A stretch of DNA of 64,000 nucleotides from Anaeropeptidivorans aminofermentans (GCF_940670685.1 NZ_OW711693.1:1-64000), one strand, 5' to 3'. Positions 7,356-17,598 are shown, numbered from the stretch's first letter. Notes: generated from the sequence alone by a model not told the origin. Numbers and translations: made by a program.

Positions 7356-9260
7356 ATGACACCTGAATATGACGAAAATCAAATTCAAATACTTGAAGGG
7401 CTGTCGGCTGTTCGCAAAAGGCCGGGAATGTATATCGGCAGCACCTCTGCAAGAGGCCTTCACCATCTGGTTTACGAAATCGTAGACAATGCCGTAGACG
7501 AGGCCCTTGGGGGCTTTTGCGACGAGGTCACGGTTACGATACATGAAGATAACAGCGTTTCCGTTTTAGATAACGGAAGGGGTATTCCCATCGGCATTCA
7601 CCCTCAAAGAGGGATTCCTGCCGTTGAGGTTGTTTTTACCGTGCTTCACGCCGGCGGAAAGTTCGGCGGCGGCGGATATAAGGTTTCCGGCGGGCTCCAC
7701 GGGGTTGGTGCTTCCGTTGTAAACGCTTTAAGCGAATGGCTTAAGGTAAGCATCTTCCACGAAGGAAAGGTCTATGAACAGCTCTACGAAAGAGGAGATG
7801 TTAAAACAAAGCTTGAATGCGCAGGCGATACAGATAAAAGAGGAAGCTTGATTCATTTCAAGCCCGACAGCGAAATCTTTGAAGAGCTTGAATATTCCTT
7901 CGATACTTTAAAGCAGCATATGCAGGAAACGGCGTTTCTTACAAAGGGCCTTAAAATAAACCTTATCGATTTAAGAGGAGAAGAGCCCAAAGAAAGAACC
8001 TTTCATCATGAAGGCGGAATTAAGGAATACGTTCAGTATATTAACCGCAATAAAACCCCTGTTTTTGAAGAAGTCTTCTATGCCGAAGCCCTGAAAGACA
8101 AGGTCATGGTTGAGATGGCCCTTCAATACAGCGATGAATACCATGAAAGCGTTTACACTTATGTAAACAATATCAATACCATGGACGGCGGAACCCATTT
8201 AGCGGGCTTTCGTTCCGGTCTTACAAAGACAATCAATAATTACGCCAGAAAATACAATCTTCTGAAGGAAAACGAAGCCAATTTATCCGGTGACGACGTA
8301 AGAGAAGGCCTCACTGCCGTTATCTCCATAAAAGTAGAAAATCCCCAGTTTGAGGGCCAGACAAAGAGCAAGCTTGGCAATTCCGAAGCAAAAGGGGCCG
8401 TTGAATCGGTTATCTGCGAATATTTAGAGTATTTTCTTGAAGAAAATCCTTCCATAGGCAAAAGAATTGTTGAAAAATCCGTCCTTGCATCAAGGGCAAG
8501 AGACGCCGCCAAAAAGGCCAGAGAGCTTGTACGAAGAAAGTCCGTCCTGGATAACGGAAGAATGCCCGGAAAGCTTATGGACTGCAACGAAAATAATCCT
8601 GAAAAATGCGAAATTTTCCTTGTTGAGGGAGATTCCGCCGGCGGAAGCGCAAAGGACGCAAGAGATCCGGACGTTCAGGCAATCCTTCCCCTTAGAGGAA
8701 AAATATTAAACGTTGAAAAGGCAAGGCTTGATAAAATTCTCGGAAACGAAGAAATAAAGGCCATGATTACTGCCTTCGGCACAGGGATTCATGAAGACTT
8801 TGATATTAATAAATTAAGATACCATAAAATTGTCATCATGACCGATGCCGACGTTGACGGCGCCCATATCAGAACCCTTCTTTTGACCTTCTTTTACAGG
8901 TTTATGAAGCCTTTGATAGAAGAGGGGCATGTTTATATTGCCCAGCCCCCTCTTTTCAGGGTTGAAAAGGGCAATAAGGAATATTACGTTTACGATGAAG
9001 ACGGCCTTGAAAAAATATTAAATGAAATCGGCAGAGACGGCATAAAGCCTATCCAGCGCTATAAAGGTCTCGGTGAAATGGACCCTGTTCAGCTTTGGGA
9101 CACCACCATGGACCCTGAAAGAAGAATACTGCTTCAGGTAAATATGGAAGACGCCGTATTGGCAGACGAAATATTTACCCAGCTTATGGGGGACAAGGTA
9201 GACGCAAGGCGTGATTTCATTAATGAATATGCCCAAATGGTAAAGAATCTGGATATATAA
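7356..9260 (+). CDS. gyrB: DNA gyrase subunit B
   Basis: GyrB supplies ATP hydrolysis for negative supercoiling. It is 634 residues, normal for Bacillota. The GHKL ATPase motifs are [10 protein letters not shown] at 41-50, DNGRG at 72-76 and GGLHGVG at 112-118. The TOPRIM domain carries EGDSAGG at 424-430 and [10 protein letters not shown] further on, and the C-terminal GyrB tail YKGLGEM is present. The ATG follows AAGGAGAG. gyrA follows 407 bases later, a gap widened by a hairpin and a family B element, so separate transcripts are possible. Confidence 0.98.
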   Translation: MTPEYDENQIQILEGLSAVRKRPGMYIGSTSARGLHHLVYEIVDNAVDEALGGFCDEVTVTIHEDNSVSVLDNGRGIPIGIHPQRGIPAVEVVFTVLHAGGKFGGGGYKVSGGLHGVGASVVNALSEWLKVSIFHEGKVYEQLYERGDVKTKLECAGDTDKRGSLIHFKPDSEIFEELEYSFDTLKQHMQETAFLTKGLKINLIDLRGEEPKERTFHHEGGIKEYVQYINRNKTPVFEEVFYAEALKDKVMVEMALQYSDEYHESVYTYVNNINTMDGGTHLAGFRSGLTKTINNYARKYNLLKENEANLSGDDVREGLTAVISIKVENPQFEGQTKSKLGNSEAKGAVESVICEYLEYFLEENPSIGKRIVEKSVLASRARDAAKKARELVRRKSVLDNGRMPGKLMDCNENNPEKCEIFLVEGDSAGGSAKDARDPDVQAILPLRGKILNVEKARLDKILGNEEIKAMITAFGTGIHEDFDINKLRYHKIVIMTDADVDGAHIRTLLLTFFYRFMKPLIEEGHVYIAQPPLFRVEKGNKEYYVYDEDGLEKILNEIGRDGIKPIQRYKGLGEMDPVQLWDTTMDPERRILLQVNMEDAVLADEIFTQLMGDKVDARRDFINEYAQMVKNLDI

Positions 9261-9301
9261 AAAGTCGATTGAAGCAGGCTTCAGTCAAGACTTACTTTAA
9301 C

Positions 9302-9332
9302 ACTTAGGCGGAAATGAATTCCGCCTAAGTGA
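9302..9332. terminator. Strong hairpin after gyrB
   Basis: A 12-base perfect stem CACTTAGGCGGA / TCCGCCTAAGTG closes a seven-base loop 41 bases after the gyrB stop. No T run follows, so it may protect mRNA ends or attenuate rather than terminate. It resembles the stem after deoD at 47754. Confidence 0.6.
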
Positions 9333-9489
9333 ATAAGCCTGCGGTACTTAAAGAAGTAAGCTATTATCCTGCCTGGTATGCCTAAAGTGCAGATATAAAG
9401 AAACAGCAGGTAAATGTAAGAGGATTCTTAAAGATACCTGCTTACAGATATCGGCCCTTATATTTTAGGGGCATCAAAAACAAGTATTT
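9333..9489. other. Intergenic spacer, no gene
   Basis: AT-rich spacer. The only notable structure is a loose inverted pair AGCAGGTAA...TACCTGCT around 9406-9448. Confidence 0.3.
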
Positions 9490-9584
9490 TATAGTCAATT
9501 TGCTTTTATTCTAAAGTGAAAGATGGCTTAAAATAAGAAAAAGACAAATTGACAATACTGCTGTTTCATACTTATTCAGGTATA
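9490..9584 (+). repeat. Family B palindromic element
   Basis: TATAGTCAATTTGCTTTTA opens and AGACAAATTGACAAT closes the hairpin. The tail TTTCATACTTATTCAGGTATA follows. This is one of the best-preserved B copies and lies in the gyrA leader. Confidence 0.85.
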
Positions 9585-9667
9585 CAAATTAAACAGAAAA
9601 ACCTATTTTATTATAGCTTTAATTCCGGGACAAGGCCTTTAGGCTGTCCCCAAGGAGAGAAATATAA

Positions 9668-12166
9668 ATGGACGAAAATAATATGAACAAGGAACAAAAT
9701 ATAAAGCCTGTGGTTTTGGAATCGGAAATGAAGGATTCTTTCCTTTCCTATGCCATGAGCGTTATTGCTTCAAGGGCATTGCCCGACGTAAGAGACGGTT
9801 TGAAGCCGGTTCACAGGAGAATTTTATATGCCATGAATGAGCTTAATTTAAGCCCTTCAAGCGCTTATAAGAAATCTGCCCGTATCGTCGGCGATACCAT
9901 GGGTAAGTATCACCCCCACGGTGATTCTTCTATCTATGATGCTATGGTGCGTTTGGCTCAGGGGTTTTCCATGCGGTATCCTCTCGTAGACGGCCACGGA
10001 AACTTTGGTTCCATCGACGGTGACTCCGCCGCCGCCGCCCGTTATACGGAAGCAAAATTAAGCCGTATTTCCATGGAAATGATTTCGGATATTGATAAGA
10101 ACACCGTTGATTTTATCCCTACCTATGATGAAGAGAATAAAGAGCCTGTGGTGCTTCCTTCAAGGTTTCCAAATCTTTTGGTAAACGGTACTTCTGGTAT
10201 TGCCGTAGGGATGGCTACAAACATTCCTCCCCATAACTTAGGGGAAACCATCGACGGCGTTATAAAAATCATTGACAATCACATTAATGAAAACAGAAAA
10301 ACCGAGGTAGAAGAGCTTTTAAATATCGTCAAAGGCCCCGATTTTCCTTTAGGCGCTACGATTTTAGGCGTAAACGGCATTCGCCAGGCCTATATGACAG
10401 GAAGAGGCAGGATTATTGTACGCTCCGACGTTTCCATAGAGCCTATTGATAATTCAAGAGATAGAATCGTTGTTACTTCTATCCCTTTTCAGGCCAATAA
10501 ATCTACGATAGTTAAAAAAATAGCCGATTTAGTGAAGGAAAAGAAATTAGAGGGCATCAGTGACATCAGGGATACCTCCAACAGAAACGGAATAAAAATT
10601 ATTATAGATTTAAAGAGAGACGCAAATTCAAACGTTGTTCTCAATAATCTTTATAAATATACGCCCTTGCAGGACTCTTTTAACTTTAATATGCTTGCCC
10701 TTGTGAATAATCAGCCTAAGGTTTTGAACCTTCTGCAGATATTGGAGCATTATTTAGACCATCAAAAGGACGTCGTAAGAAGGCGTACGCAATTTGATTT
10801 GGACAAGGCTCTTAAAAGAAGCCATATTTTAGAAGGCCTTTTAAAGGCATTGGATTTCATCGATGAAATTATCGCCCTTATCAGAGCCTCAAAAGACGGC
10901 CCTCAGGCAAGAGAGCGTTTGATGGAAACCTACGGCTTTACCTTTGAGCAGGCTCAGGCCATCGTAGAAATGCGTTTAAGGCAGCTTACAGGTCTTGAAA
11001 GGGAAAGGCTTGAAAAAGAATATGAAGAGCTTAGAGCCCTTATAGAAGAGCTTACAGCAATACTTGAAAACGAAAGCCTTCTTTACGGCTTGATTAAAGA
11101 GGAGCTTTTAGTCGTAAAAGCAAAGTATAACGATGAAAGACGCACTGCTATTGTTCTTGACCCCGGCGAAATTGATTTTGAAGACTTGATTAACGACGAA
11201 ATGAGCGTTATTACCATGACCTACATGGATTATATTAAAAGGCTTCCTTTATGCACCTATAAGAGCCAGAACAGAGGCGGCAGGGGCATTATGGGCATGC
11301 AGATGCGGGACGAAGACATCGTTAAGGACCTTTTCATAACCAATACCCATTCAAACCTTCTTTATTTCACAAATAAAGGCAAGGTCTATGTGAATAAAGG
11401 CTATGAAATCCCCGAGGCCGGCAGAACCGCCAAAGGAACCGCCATCGTAAACCTTCTGAGCCTTGAAGGCGGGGAAAAGATAGCGGCGGTAATTCCTATT
11501 CAGGAATTTGCAGAAGGCAGCTACCTTACCATGATAACGAAAAAAGGTATATTAAAGAGAACCTCTATAACGGAATTTTCAAGAATTAACAAATCCGGTC
11601 TCAGAGCTCTTACCATCAGGGAAGATGACGAGCTGATAGCCGTTTTGAATACCTCCGGTGACAATAATATTTTCATATGCACAAGAAACGGTCTTGGCAT
11701 CGCATTTAATGAAAATGATGTAAGGCCTATGGGCCGTACCGCTGCCGGCGTAAGAGGAATCAAGCTTAATAAAAATGATTACGCGGTAGGTGCCAATGTT
11801 CTCAAAGAAGGCTATGAGCTTTTATTCGTTTCCGAGCTGGGCTTTGGAAAGCGTACAGACATCGATGCCTTTGCTATCCAAAAAAGAGGCGGAAAAGGCC
11901 TAAGGGTATATAAAATAACCGACAGAACAGGCCCTCTTACAGGTATAAGCCTTGTTAAGGATACAGAAGAAGTCATGCTTATCAATAGCTCAGGGGTTAT
12001 CATAAGGCTTAGAGCTTCCGATATTTCAACCTTGGGAAGGGTTACCCAGGGAGTTAAGCTCATAAACCTGAACGAAGACGAGAAGGTTATTTCCATGGCA
12101 AAAATCTCCGAAGAACAGCTTTCCTATGAGGAAGAATGCGGAGAAGAATGTGGGATTGAACAATAA
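9668..12166 (+). CDS. gyrA: DNA gyrase subunit A
   Basis: GyrA cuts and rejoins DNA. The 832-residue length is normal. The catalytic tyrosine is Y126, preceded by R125 ([10 protein letters not shown]). The quinolone-resistance region reads [10 protein letters not shown] with serine at 87 and aspartate at 91 (E. coli 83 and 87), the sensitive-type residues. The GyrA-box is QNRGGRG at 534-540, marking gyrase rather than topoisomerase IV, and six C-terminal beta-pinwheel blades follow. The ATG follows AAGGAGAG. A terminator lies 17 bases after the stop. Confidence 0.98.
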   Translation: MDENNMNKEQNIKPVVLESEMKDSFLSYAMSVIASRALPDVRDGLKPVHRRILYAMNELNLSPSSAYKKSARIVGDTMGKYHPHGDSSIYDAMVRLAQGFSMRYPLVDGHGNFGSIDGDSAAAARYTEAKLSRISMEMISDIDKNTVDFIPTYDEENKEPVVLPSRFPNLLVNGTSGIAVGMATNIPPHNLGETIDGVIKIIDNHINENRKTEVEELLNIVKGPDFPLGATILGVNGIRQAYMTGRGRIIVRSDVSIEPIDNSRDRIVVTSIPFQANKSTIVKKIADLVKEKKLEGISDIRDTSNRNGIKIIIDLKRDANSNVVLNNLYKYTPLQDSFNFNMLALVNNQPKVLNLLQILEHYLDHQKDVVRRRTQFDLDKALKRSHILEGLLKALDFIDEIIALIRASKDGPQARERLMETYGFTFEQAQAIVEMRLRQLTGLERERLEKEYEELRALIEELTAILENESLLYGLIKEELLVVKAKYNDERRTAIVLDPGEIDFEDLINDEMSVITMTYMDYIKRLPLCTYKSQNRGGRGIMGMQMRDEDIVKDLFITNTHSNLLYFTNKGKVYVNKGYEIPEAGRTAKGTAIVNLLSLEGGEKIAAVIPIQEFAEGSYLTMITKKGILKRTSITEFSRINKSGLRALTIREDDELIAVLNTSGDNNIFICTRNGLGIAFNENDVRPMGRTAAGVRGIKLNKNDYAVGANVLKEGYELLFVSELGFGKRTDIDAFAIQKRGGKGLRVYKITDRTGPLTGISLVKDTEEVMLINSSGVIIRLRASDISTLGRVTQGVKLINLNEDEKVISMAKISEEQLSYEEECGEECGIEQ

Positions 12167-12182
12167 AATATTTATATTAATT

Positions 12183-12210
12183 AAGGGGCGATAGGATATC
12201 GTCCCTTTTT
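12183..12210 (+). terminator. gyrA terminator
   Basis: The stem GGGGCGATA / TATCGTCCC with a three-base loop is followed by TTTTT. It is placed directly after gyrA. Confidence 0.88.
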
Positions 12211-12226
12211 ATATTCTATAGGCCAT

Positions 12227-12468
12227 TATAGTAACCTTTTTATAAAGAAGTAACAAGAACCGATTTACTAGGGATTCATCGTTACCAAACAAAAAACAAG
12301 TTTGATAACCATAAGAAAACGCTCACTTAAAAAAGATTTGCAGGCTTGCGCCGGCATTCTTTTCTAAGTTCGCATAGTATAAAAACACGGATTTCCTTCC
12401 AAAGCGGTACATTTTTGAACCCTCGCGAATATACGGTTTTGTTACTGTTTAACTTTAAATTTACTGTA
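12227..12468 (-). repeat. Family A element, long form carrying module F
   Basis: It runs from TATAGTAACCTTTTTATAAAG to AACTTTAAATTTACTGTA. One arm is interrupted by about 110 bases that contain TCATCGTTACCAAAC...GTTTGATAACCATAAG. This insert is module F, also seen inside the A copies at 30.88-31.07 kb and 36.28-36.40 kb and alone at 52.94 kb. Confidence 0.85.
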
Positions 12469-12478
12469 GCCCTTATGG

Positions 12479-12608
12479 TATAGTAAATTTCACAGAAGGA
12501 TGGAATAAAAGTCTATTTTTCATAAACAGCTTAAACATATAGAATCGCTATGTTTAAGCCATTCAAAATATACAATTTTTATTACTGTTTAACTTTAAAT
12601 TTACTGTA
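12479..12608 (-). repeat. Family C palindromic element, full length
   Basis: It is 130 bases from TATAGTAAATTTCACAG to AACTTTAAATTTACTGTA, with the mirrored centre CTTAAACATATAGAATCGC / TATGTTTAAGCC. One arm ends like family A, showing that A and C share an end module. It lies head to tail with the A copy, 10 bases away. Confidence 0.87.
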
Positions 12609-12892
12609 AGATTAATATACTCATGCTGTTGATATTTCCAGTATAAAATATTATTGCAGTACAAAAGCATCTGAAAAACGATTTTTTATAGCCTAATAAA
12701 ATTAATTTTAAAAATCATAAGGGCAATATAGGGCCTTGGCCCAGAAGTTACTCTCTATAAATAATGTTAATAACAATAACATTCGAAAAACAGCCATTCA
12801 TTATCCCATAGAATTAAATTCAATAGTTATAGAGAAGGATATCCTTAGGGAATAACTATATGACCCCAATAAATTTCATATGATCTATTTAT
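12609..12892. other. Intergenic spacer, no gene
   Basis: AT-rich sequence between the C element and the convergent gene at 12893. A loose dyad TAACTATTGAATTTAATTC-like around 12808-12860 is the only structure noted. Confidence 0.3.
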
Positions 12893-13411
12893 CTATAACT
12901 TCATTTCATATTCATTACATATTCTTTCAAGGCCGTCTACCGTATGACCGAAGTTTTTGCGGTATTCAATGTGGGCTTTTACTGCCTGAACTGCTTTTCT
13001 AAGTCCGTTTTTGCCGAAGTCTTTTAATATGTGGGTAAGATATTTTTCCGTTGCCTGAATGCTTATGGCGCGTTTATATATTTCTCCGTTCAGCATGTTT
13101 TTTACGGCGTATACATACATGATTGCGGAATTGCGGTTCACACCTGTTTCTCTTGAAAGCCTGTCGATTTCCTGATTGAATTCTATAGCATTTTCAGAAA
13201 ACACAGCCTTTCCGCATTCATAGCAGGCGTCAATCATTTCTTCCGTCATTTTCTGCCTTTGATTTGTATTTGGAGAATAAGGGGATTGGCCGTTTAATTC
13301 ATCCTCCCGTTGGGCTTCCAGTTCTTCTATTTTGCTTTCCATTGCATCGCATCTGTTTTCAAGATTCTTTATACGGCTCAATAATTCTAATATAATGCTT
13401 TCGTAGTTCAT
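12893..13411 (-). CDS. Coiled-coil protein of unknown function
   Basis: The 172-residue protein has an N-terminal coiled coil (about residues 5-36: heptads in LLSRIKNLENRCDAMESKIEELE), a polar linker (37-55) and a helical domain (55-172) with CYECGKAVF and RLSRETGVNRNSAIMYVYAV. The latter looks like a helix-turn-helix-type segment. It is not a family I can name. An AAAGGAGGTG site precedes the ATG, so it is well translated. Its upstream region carries several TATGATA/TATCATA dyads, suggesting dedicated control or self-regulation. Confidence 0.8.
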   Translation of the reverse strand: MNYESIILELLSRIKNLENRCDAMESKIEELEAQREDELNGQSPYSPNTNQRQKMTEEMIDACYECGKAVFSENAIEFNQEIDRLSRETGVNRNSAIMYVYAVKNMLNGEIYKRAISIQATEKYLTHILKDFGKNGLRKAVQAVKAHIEYRKNFGHTVDGLERICNEYEMKL

Positions 13412-13704
13412 ATCGACACCTCCTTTATAATTTTATTGTATCTTATATGATATTGAATGTATCATATCAAAACATAATGATAAGTGTAAGTATTTTTTAA
13501 AATATTTTAAATAATATTCGAGTATCATATAATACATATTAAATGTCATATAGAATATCATAGAAGGTAATATCTTACAGGTTTCGATTTTTTTCTGCTA
13601 TGTTTGATAAATACGGGTATTTGTTGTAGAATATAAATGAAACCTAATTGAAAAATAAGCCGATAATTTATTTTTCAATAGGCGTTTTTCTATGGCAATA
13701 AACT
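13412..13704. promoter_or_regulatory. Upstream region with TATGATA/TATCATA dyads
   Basis: A perfect inverted repeat TATGATA-7-TATCATA is at 13446-13466, 35 bases upstream of the start at 13411. Two further TATCATA copies are at 13523-13529 and 13556-13562. This arrangement looks like an operator set for the gene at 12893. The protein that would bind is unknown. Confidence 0.45.
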
Positions 13705-13838
13705 TATAACAAATTAGGGTTAAACAGTAAGAAAGCCGTAGCTTGATTTTGAATCAAACATATGCCGTTTCCTGGGGAAATCTGCGCTTTTGATTCAATA
13801 GCGGATGGTTTTTACTTCTTTATAAGAAGTTTACTATA
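13705..13838 (+). repeat. Family A palindromic element
   Basis: It runs from TATAACAAATTAGGGTTAAACAG to AGAAGTTTACTATA. The arms pair (GATTTTGAATC, TTTTGATTC), with apex TTTCCTGGGGAAA. It lies 33 bases before the GNAT gene start. Confidence 0.82.
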
Positions 13839-13871
13839 TTTGCCATAGGGCATTTAATAGGAGGTCATACT

Positions 13872-14417
13872 GTGGAAATAGACATTTCTAATGCATTCAT
13901 TGAGACCGAAAGGCTGATACTTCGCCCTTGGTGTAAAGAGGATTTACAGGATTTTTATGAATATGCCTCTGTTCCCGGGGTTGGAGAAATGGCTGGCTGG
14001 AAGCATCATGAATCTATAGATAAATCTGAGGAAATTTTAAAGCTTTTTATTGAGGGTAAGAGCACTTTTGCCGTTCAATATAAAGAAAATAATAAGGTAA
14101 TTGGCTCTTTGGGGATCCATGGTTCATGGACTTCGAAAGACGAAAAATATGCGCATCTGAATTCAAAGGAAATAGGCTATGTGCTTTCAAAAAAATTTTG
14201 GGGAAAGGGCCTGATGGCGGAGGCTGTAAAGGCCGTAATCAATTATTGCTTTAGTGAATTAGGCCTTGAAGCTCTTACCATATGCCATTTCGTAGAAAAT
14301 ATACAGTCAAAAAGAGTTATAGAAAAATGCGGCTTTGAATTTGTAAAATACGATAAATATTATGCAAAGGACCTTGAAAAAGAATTTGACGAAATGCAAT
14401 ATATTTTAATGCCGTAA
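13872..14417 (+). CDS. GNAT acetyltransferase, RimJ/RimL type
   Basis: The 181-residue protein has the GNAT fold. It opens with ETERLILRPWCKEDLQDFYEY, the RimJ/RimL-like start. The acetyl-CoA pocket is GYVLSKKFWGKGLMAEAVKAV (around residues 100-120), and the final strand is ALTICHFVENIQSKRVIEKCGF. The family N-acetylates ribosomal protein N termini or small amines; the substrate here is not known. The start is a GTG after AGGAGGTCATACT. Family A elements flank it on both sides. Confidence 0.85.
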   Translation: MEIDISNAFIETERLILRPWCKEDLQDFYEYASVPGVGEMAGWKHHESIDKSEEILKLFIEGKSTFAVQYKENNKVIGSLGIHGSWTSKDEKYAHLNSKEIGYVLSKKFWGKGLMAEAVKAVINYCFSELGLEALTICHFVENIQSKRVIEKCGFEFVKYDKYYAKDLEKEFDEMQYILMP

Positions 14418-14439
14418 TTTGCTTTGATAATGCATCGGT

Positions 14440-14577
14440 TATAGTAAATTTAGCGTTAAACTCTAACAAAACCGTATATTCATGAAGACGCAAAATGTAC
14501 CGTTTCTGAAGGAAATCCGTATTTTTGAGTCTCTAATGAATAGGTTTTTGTTACTATTTTATAAGAAATTTGCTATA
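14440..14577 (+). repeat. Family A palindromic element
   Basis: It is 138 bases from TATAGTAAATTTAGCG to AAGAAATTTGCTATA. The apex is TTTCTGAAGGAAA, with arms AAAATG and ATTTTTGAGTC. It begins 23 bases after the GNAT stop and sits in the leader of the next gene. Confidence 0.88.
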
Positions 14578-14631
14578 TTTTTGTAAGTTTTCGTAAAATA
14601 GCCCCACAATAAAAGAAATCCTGGAGAAAAA

Positions 14632-15675
14632 ATGAAAAAATTCCTTGCGCTTTTGATACTTATTCTCTGTATAGCCTGCGGAGTATATCTATTCAGCCTC
14701 TATAATCTTTTAGATAGTTATTTTAACAAAGAAGATAATCCACACTTATCCTTGGAAATTGACGCGACCTTTGATAAAACAGAAAAAGGGGAAGGGCTTT
14801 ATTCCGTATACATAAATGACAATTTAAGAGAAAGCTTTGATAATTTTTTTGACGCAGTGAAATATGCCGAGGAAAAGAAAAGGGCCATAATCAAAGAAAA
14901 TAAGGAAGGCCATATTATATGGAGCAATTATCCTGACTTTTCCGTAATCATAGGTAATACAGAATCGGAGTTTGCTAATTTTTCCGCCGCCCTTCAGTTT
15001 GCTTCTTCAAATAAAGGCTCTATAATAATATATAAAAAGACAGATACCATTATCTGGGAAGACCAAGGGGAAAAGCCTGGGGGTGTTTTCATAGAAGCAC
15101 CGATGATAAAGCAGCTTCCTGAGCTTGCAAGAGGCTGCGAAGTAACAAGCCTTGCAATGCTTTTAAATTATAACGGAATAACGGCAGATAAAATGGAGCT
15201 TGCAGAAAAAATCCATAAAAACCCCAATGAATACAGCATAAAAAACGGCATTAAATATTCCGGCAATCCCCATAGGGGCTTTGTTGGGGATATTTATAAT
15301 TTCAGAAATCACGGCCTTGGGGTTTATAATGAGCCTATATTTGAGCTTCTTTCAGAGTATACGGATAAGGGCCTTAATTATACCGGGTGTGATTTTTCCG
15401 ATTTATATTATTCTCTTAACAATTCCCAGCCTATATGGGTGATTATAAACACAAGCTACAGCTATCTTCCTGAATCCAGCTTTGAAACATGGCTTACGGA
15501 AGACGGAGAAATAAAAATAACCTATAAAGAGCATTCCGTTCTTGTGACGGGATATGATGAAAATTATATTTATTTTAACGACCCCTATGGCCTTAAAAAA
15601 TCCGCACCTAAAAGAGATTTTATTGAAGCATGGGTGCAAATGGGAAGCCAAGCCATCGGTATGATTATAGAATGA
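14632..15675 (+). CDS. Membrane-anchored or secreted C39-like cysteine peptidase
   Basis: The 347-residue protein begins with a hydrophobic signal anchor (residues 3-24). A middle region (about 45-150) holds two repeated segments, each ending in an IIW strand (IIWSNYPDF, IIWEDQGEK), and the C-terminal half is a Peptidase_C39_2-type papain-like domain. The likely catalytic residues are C169 in ARGCEVTSLAML, H301 in KEHSVLVTGYD and D317 in FNDPYG. Family members cut peptides outside the cell or in the wall; the substrate is unknown. A terminator directly follows. The start ATG has a weak GGAG site. Confidence 0.85.
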   Translation: MKKFLALLILILCIACGVYLFSLYNLLDSYFNKEDNPHLSLEIDATFDKTEKGEGLYSVYINDNLRESFDNFFDAVKYAEEKKRAIIKENKEGHIIWSNYPDFSVIIGNTESEFANFSAALQFASSNKGSIIIYKKTDTIIWEDQGEKPGGVFIEAPMIKQLPELARGCEVTSLAMLLNYNGITADKMELAEKIHKNPNEYSIKNGIKYSGNPHRGFVGDIYNFRNHGLGVYNEPIFELLSEYTDKGLNYTGCDFSDLYYSLNNSQPIWVIINTSYSYLPESSFETWLTEDGEIKITYKEHSVLVTGYDENYIYFNDPYGLKKSAPKRDFIEAWVQMGSQAIGMIIE

Positions 15676-15680
15676 TTATA

Positions 15681-15719
15681 AAAAAAGCTTACAGTAATTT
15701 GGTTTTACTGTAAGCTTTT
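15681..15719 (+). terminator. Rho-independent terminator
   Basis: The stem AAAAGCTTACAGTAA / TTTACTGTAAGCTTTT is A/T-flanked and lies six bases after the C39-like gene. Confidence 0.9.
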
Positions 15720-15750
15720 AATTTTAATAAGTATACCCGTCTCAATCCGA

Positions 15751-15893
15751 GTATAGTAAATCAAATTGATTCAGCAACAAAAACGCCATATTTTGAAGGG
15801 CTTAAATATGGTGTTTTTATATTAGCCTCTTTATGAAATTACTGCCTTAATCTTGTTTTGCTTTATTCACTTCGGAATAAATGCCTTGACTAT
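15751..15893. repeat. Chimeric C/B repeat remnant
   Basis: It starts like C (TATAGTAAATCAAATTGATTCAG, ATTTTGAAGGGCTTAAATATGG) and ends like B (TTTGCTTTATTCACTTCGGAATAAATGCCTTGACTATA). It appears to be the joint of two elements. Confidence 0.6.
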
Positions 15894-15949
15894 AATATTT
15901 CTTATGCCCAATAATCTCTAAAAATCTAACAATATTCCTCTGAATAAAA

Positions 15950-16900
15950 TTATTGATTTTCTATAAAGCTTCTGCATTCCTTAATAAATTCCATGGGACT
16001 TTCTCTTTGGGGAAGCATTCTTGTTCTTTCTATAATTGCTATTTTTATGGAAGGATTTTCTCTGATGGTGTCATATATATTATTTACAGGGTTGATTTCG
16101 TTTTCTTCCCCCCATATTATTTTTACGGGAATGTCTATATTTTTAAGCTTATGATATATATTCAGGTCAAAATGGCCGGAAAGCATATCACTTACGGGAT
16201 ATCTTCCTGCAGGGCCTTTGTTATGGGCAAAGAGATAATATTTATTAATCAGCCCGAAGCCTGCGTTTAAAGGATCATAAAAACAATGCCTTCTGATGAA
16301 ATAGGACATAAAAGGCCTTGAGTACATTATATTATAGAGTGTTGTTCCGATATGGGGGATATTCATTAATTTTCCAAGGATAATGGTAGCCTTTTTGTAT
16401 GGCTTGGCTGTTGCATTCATCCCTCCCGGGGATAAGAGAATAAGCTTCTTTATCCAATGGGGTTTTAAGCTGTTGGCAGCAACGGCAAACATACAGCTTT
16501 CAGAAGAAGCAACTATATTGGCTTTTTCTTTTATGACATTTTCCACAAAGTCGTTTATCATTTCAGCATATAAATAGGAGGAATAAGAAAGAGCCGGACA
16601 ATCGCTGTTGCCATGGCCTAAAAGGTCAAGAGCATACACTCTGTAATGCTTTGACAAAGGCTCTATTATTTTCATCCATTCTTCAAGGCTTCCGCCGGGA
16701 CCGGCAGAATGTATCAGAAGAATAGGCTCGCCCTTTCCCTTTTTGATATATCTTATTTTTCCGTATTTAAAGCTGTGGTAGTATTGCCTGTATTTAGATT
16801 CAACAGGGCCTTCAAAAGCCTTAAACAGTAAATAATTAACTGCTGCTGGGACGATAGCCCCGAGGGACAATCCTAAGACAATCTTATTTCTCTTTTTCAT
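15950..16900 (-). CDS. Alpha/beta-hydrolase-fold protein lacking the catalytic histidine
   Basis: The 316-residue protein has an N-terminal membrane segment (about 7-27) and an alpha/beta-hydrolase domain. The oxyanion region LLIHSAGPGG and LLGHGNSD (the helix A region) are intact. The nucleophile elbow reads S-E-S-C-M rather than G-x-S-x-G, with serine present. The acid-loop region is WGEENEINP. Where the family has a histidine (xHxPxxExP), this protein reads R-M-L-P-Q-R-E-S-P, so methionine replaces it. It may be a pseudoenzyme or use an unusual mechanism. The ribosome site GAGGAGGG is good. Confidence 0.8.
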   Translation of the reverse strand: MKKRNKIVLGLSLGAIVPAAVNYLLFKAFEGPVESKYRQYYHSFKYGKIRYIKKGKGEPILLIHSAGPGGSLEEWMKIIEPLSKHYRVYALDLLGHGNSDCPALSYSSYLYAEMINDFVENVIKEKANIVASSESCMFAVAANSLKPHWIKKLILLSPGGMNATAKPYKKATIILGKLMNIPHIGTTLYNIMYSRPFMSYFIRRHCFYDPLNAGFGLINKYYLFAHNKGPAGRYPVSDMLSGHFDLNIYHKLKNIDIPVKIIWGEENEINPVNNIYDTIRENPSIKIAIIERTRMLPQRESPMEFIKECRSFIENQ

Positions 16901-17385
16901 ATATTCCCTCCTCGTATATTTAAAATCAACCTGTAGATATTTATAGGGTAGAAGCTTTATTATATTGAGTTTTAAGCTTTAAAGTTTCAAGTCAAAGGTT
17001 CAATATTTTCTGAAGGAATTATCAAGTTTAATCCCTTAGGTTTGGTATGCAGATGATTTAATTTTATTTCCTGAATGAAAAATACAAAGTCCTTAGTTTA
17101 AAATATGTTTTATAGAATTTTACTTTTAAGGCAATCATATGAAGCAAGCAATCCTTAAGCTTTATCTGTGCTTTTATAAGAAAGCCAAAGATTCTATCAA
17201 TATATTTCCCCACAAAATGCTTTCATAAACAAAAACGGACCCCGTTTAACTTTGTTTATAGTATCTCTTTAATTATCATATAAATTCATTAAAAAATAAA
17301 GTCTTTTCTAAAATTATCATTTAATTCATATATTGTATAAATATCGGTTGATGAATCAATTATATATAGTTTAAGGATGTTTATT
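16901..17385. other. Intergenic region, one hairpin
   Basis: No gene is supported between the divergent neighbours. A stem-loop ATAAACAAA...AACGGACCCCGTTT...TTTGTTTAT lies at 17225-17259. It contains no recognisable A, B or C element, which is unusual for long gaps here. Confidence 0.4.
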
Positions 17386-17598
17386 ATGAATGAGTTTTTG
17401 CTCCTTTTAGGCAGAATATTTCTTATAGCCGTTTTACAAATTGTAATAGAGGCTTTTATAGATCCGGATAAAAGGCCCCATCATGCCATGATATTAAATG
17501 TTGCATGTATTATGGGCTGTCTTTATCTGCTGCTTGATTTTATTTTGAATAATGTTCTTACTAAACTTGCGAGTCTGATAAATATGCCGTTTTTTTAG
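17386..17598 (+). CDS. Small two-helix membrane protein
   Basis: The 70-residue protein has two hydrophobic helices (about 3-22 and 37-57) joined by a charged loop DPDKRPHHA. The start is taken as the ATG at 17386, nine bases after AAGGA; the earlier in-frame ATG at 17377 overlaps the ribosome site. Function is unknown. A lipid kinase follows 199 bases later on the same strand. Confidence 0.6.
   Translation: MNEFLLLLGRIFLIAVLQIVIEAFIDPDKRPHHAMILNVACIMGCLYLLLDFILNNVLTKLASLINMPFF

Noticed and set aside
15953-16270. Open frame of 105 residues on the plus strand
   Set aside because: Antisense shadow of the alpha/beta-hydrolase gene.
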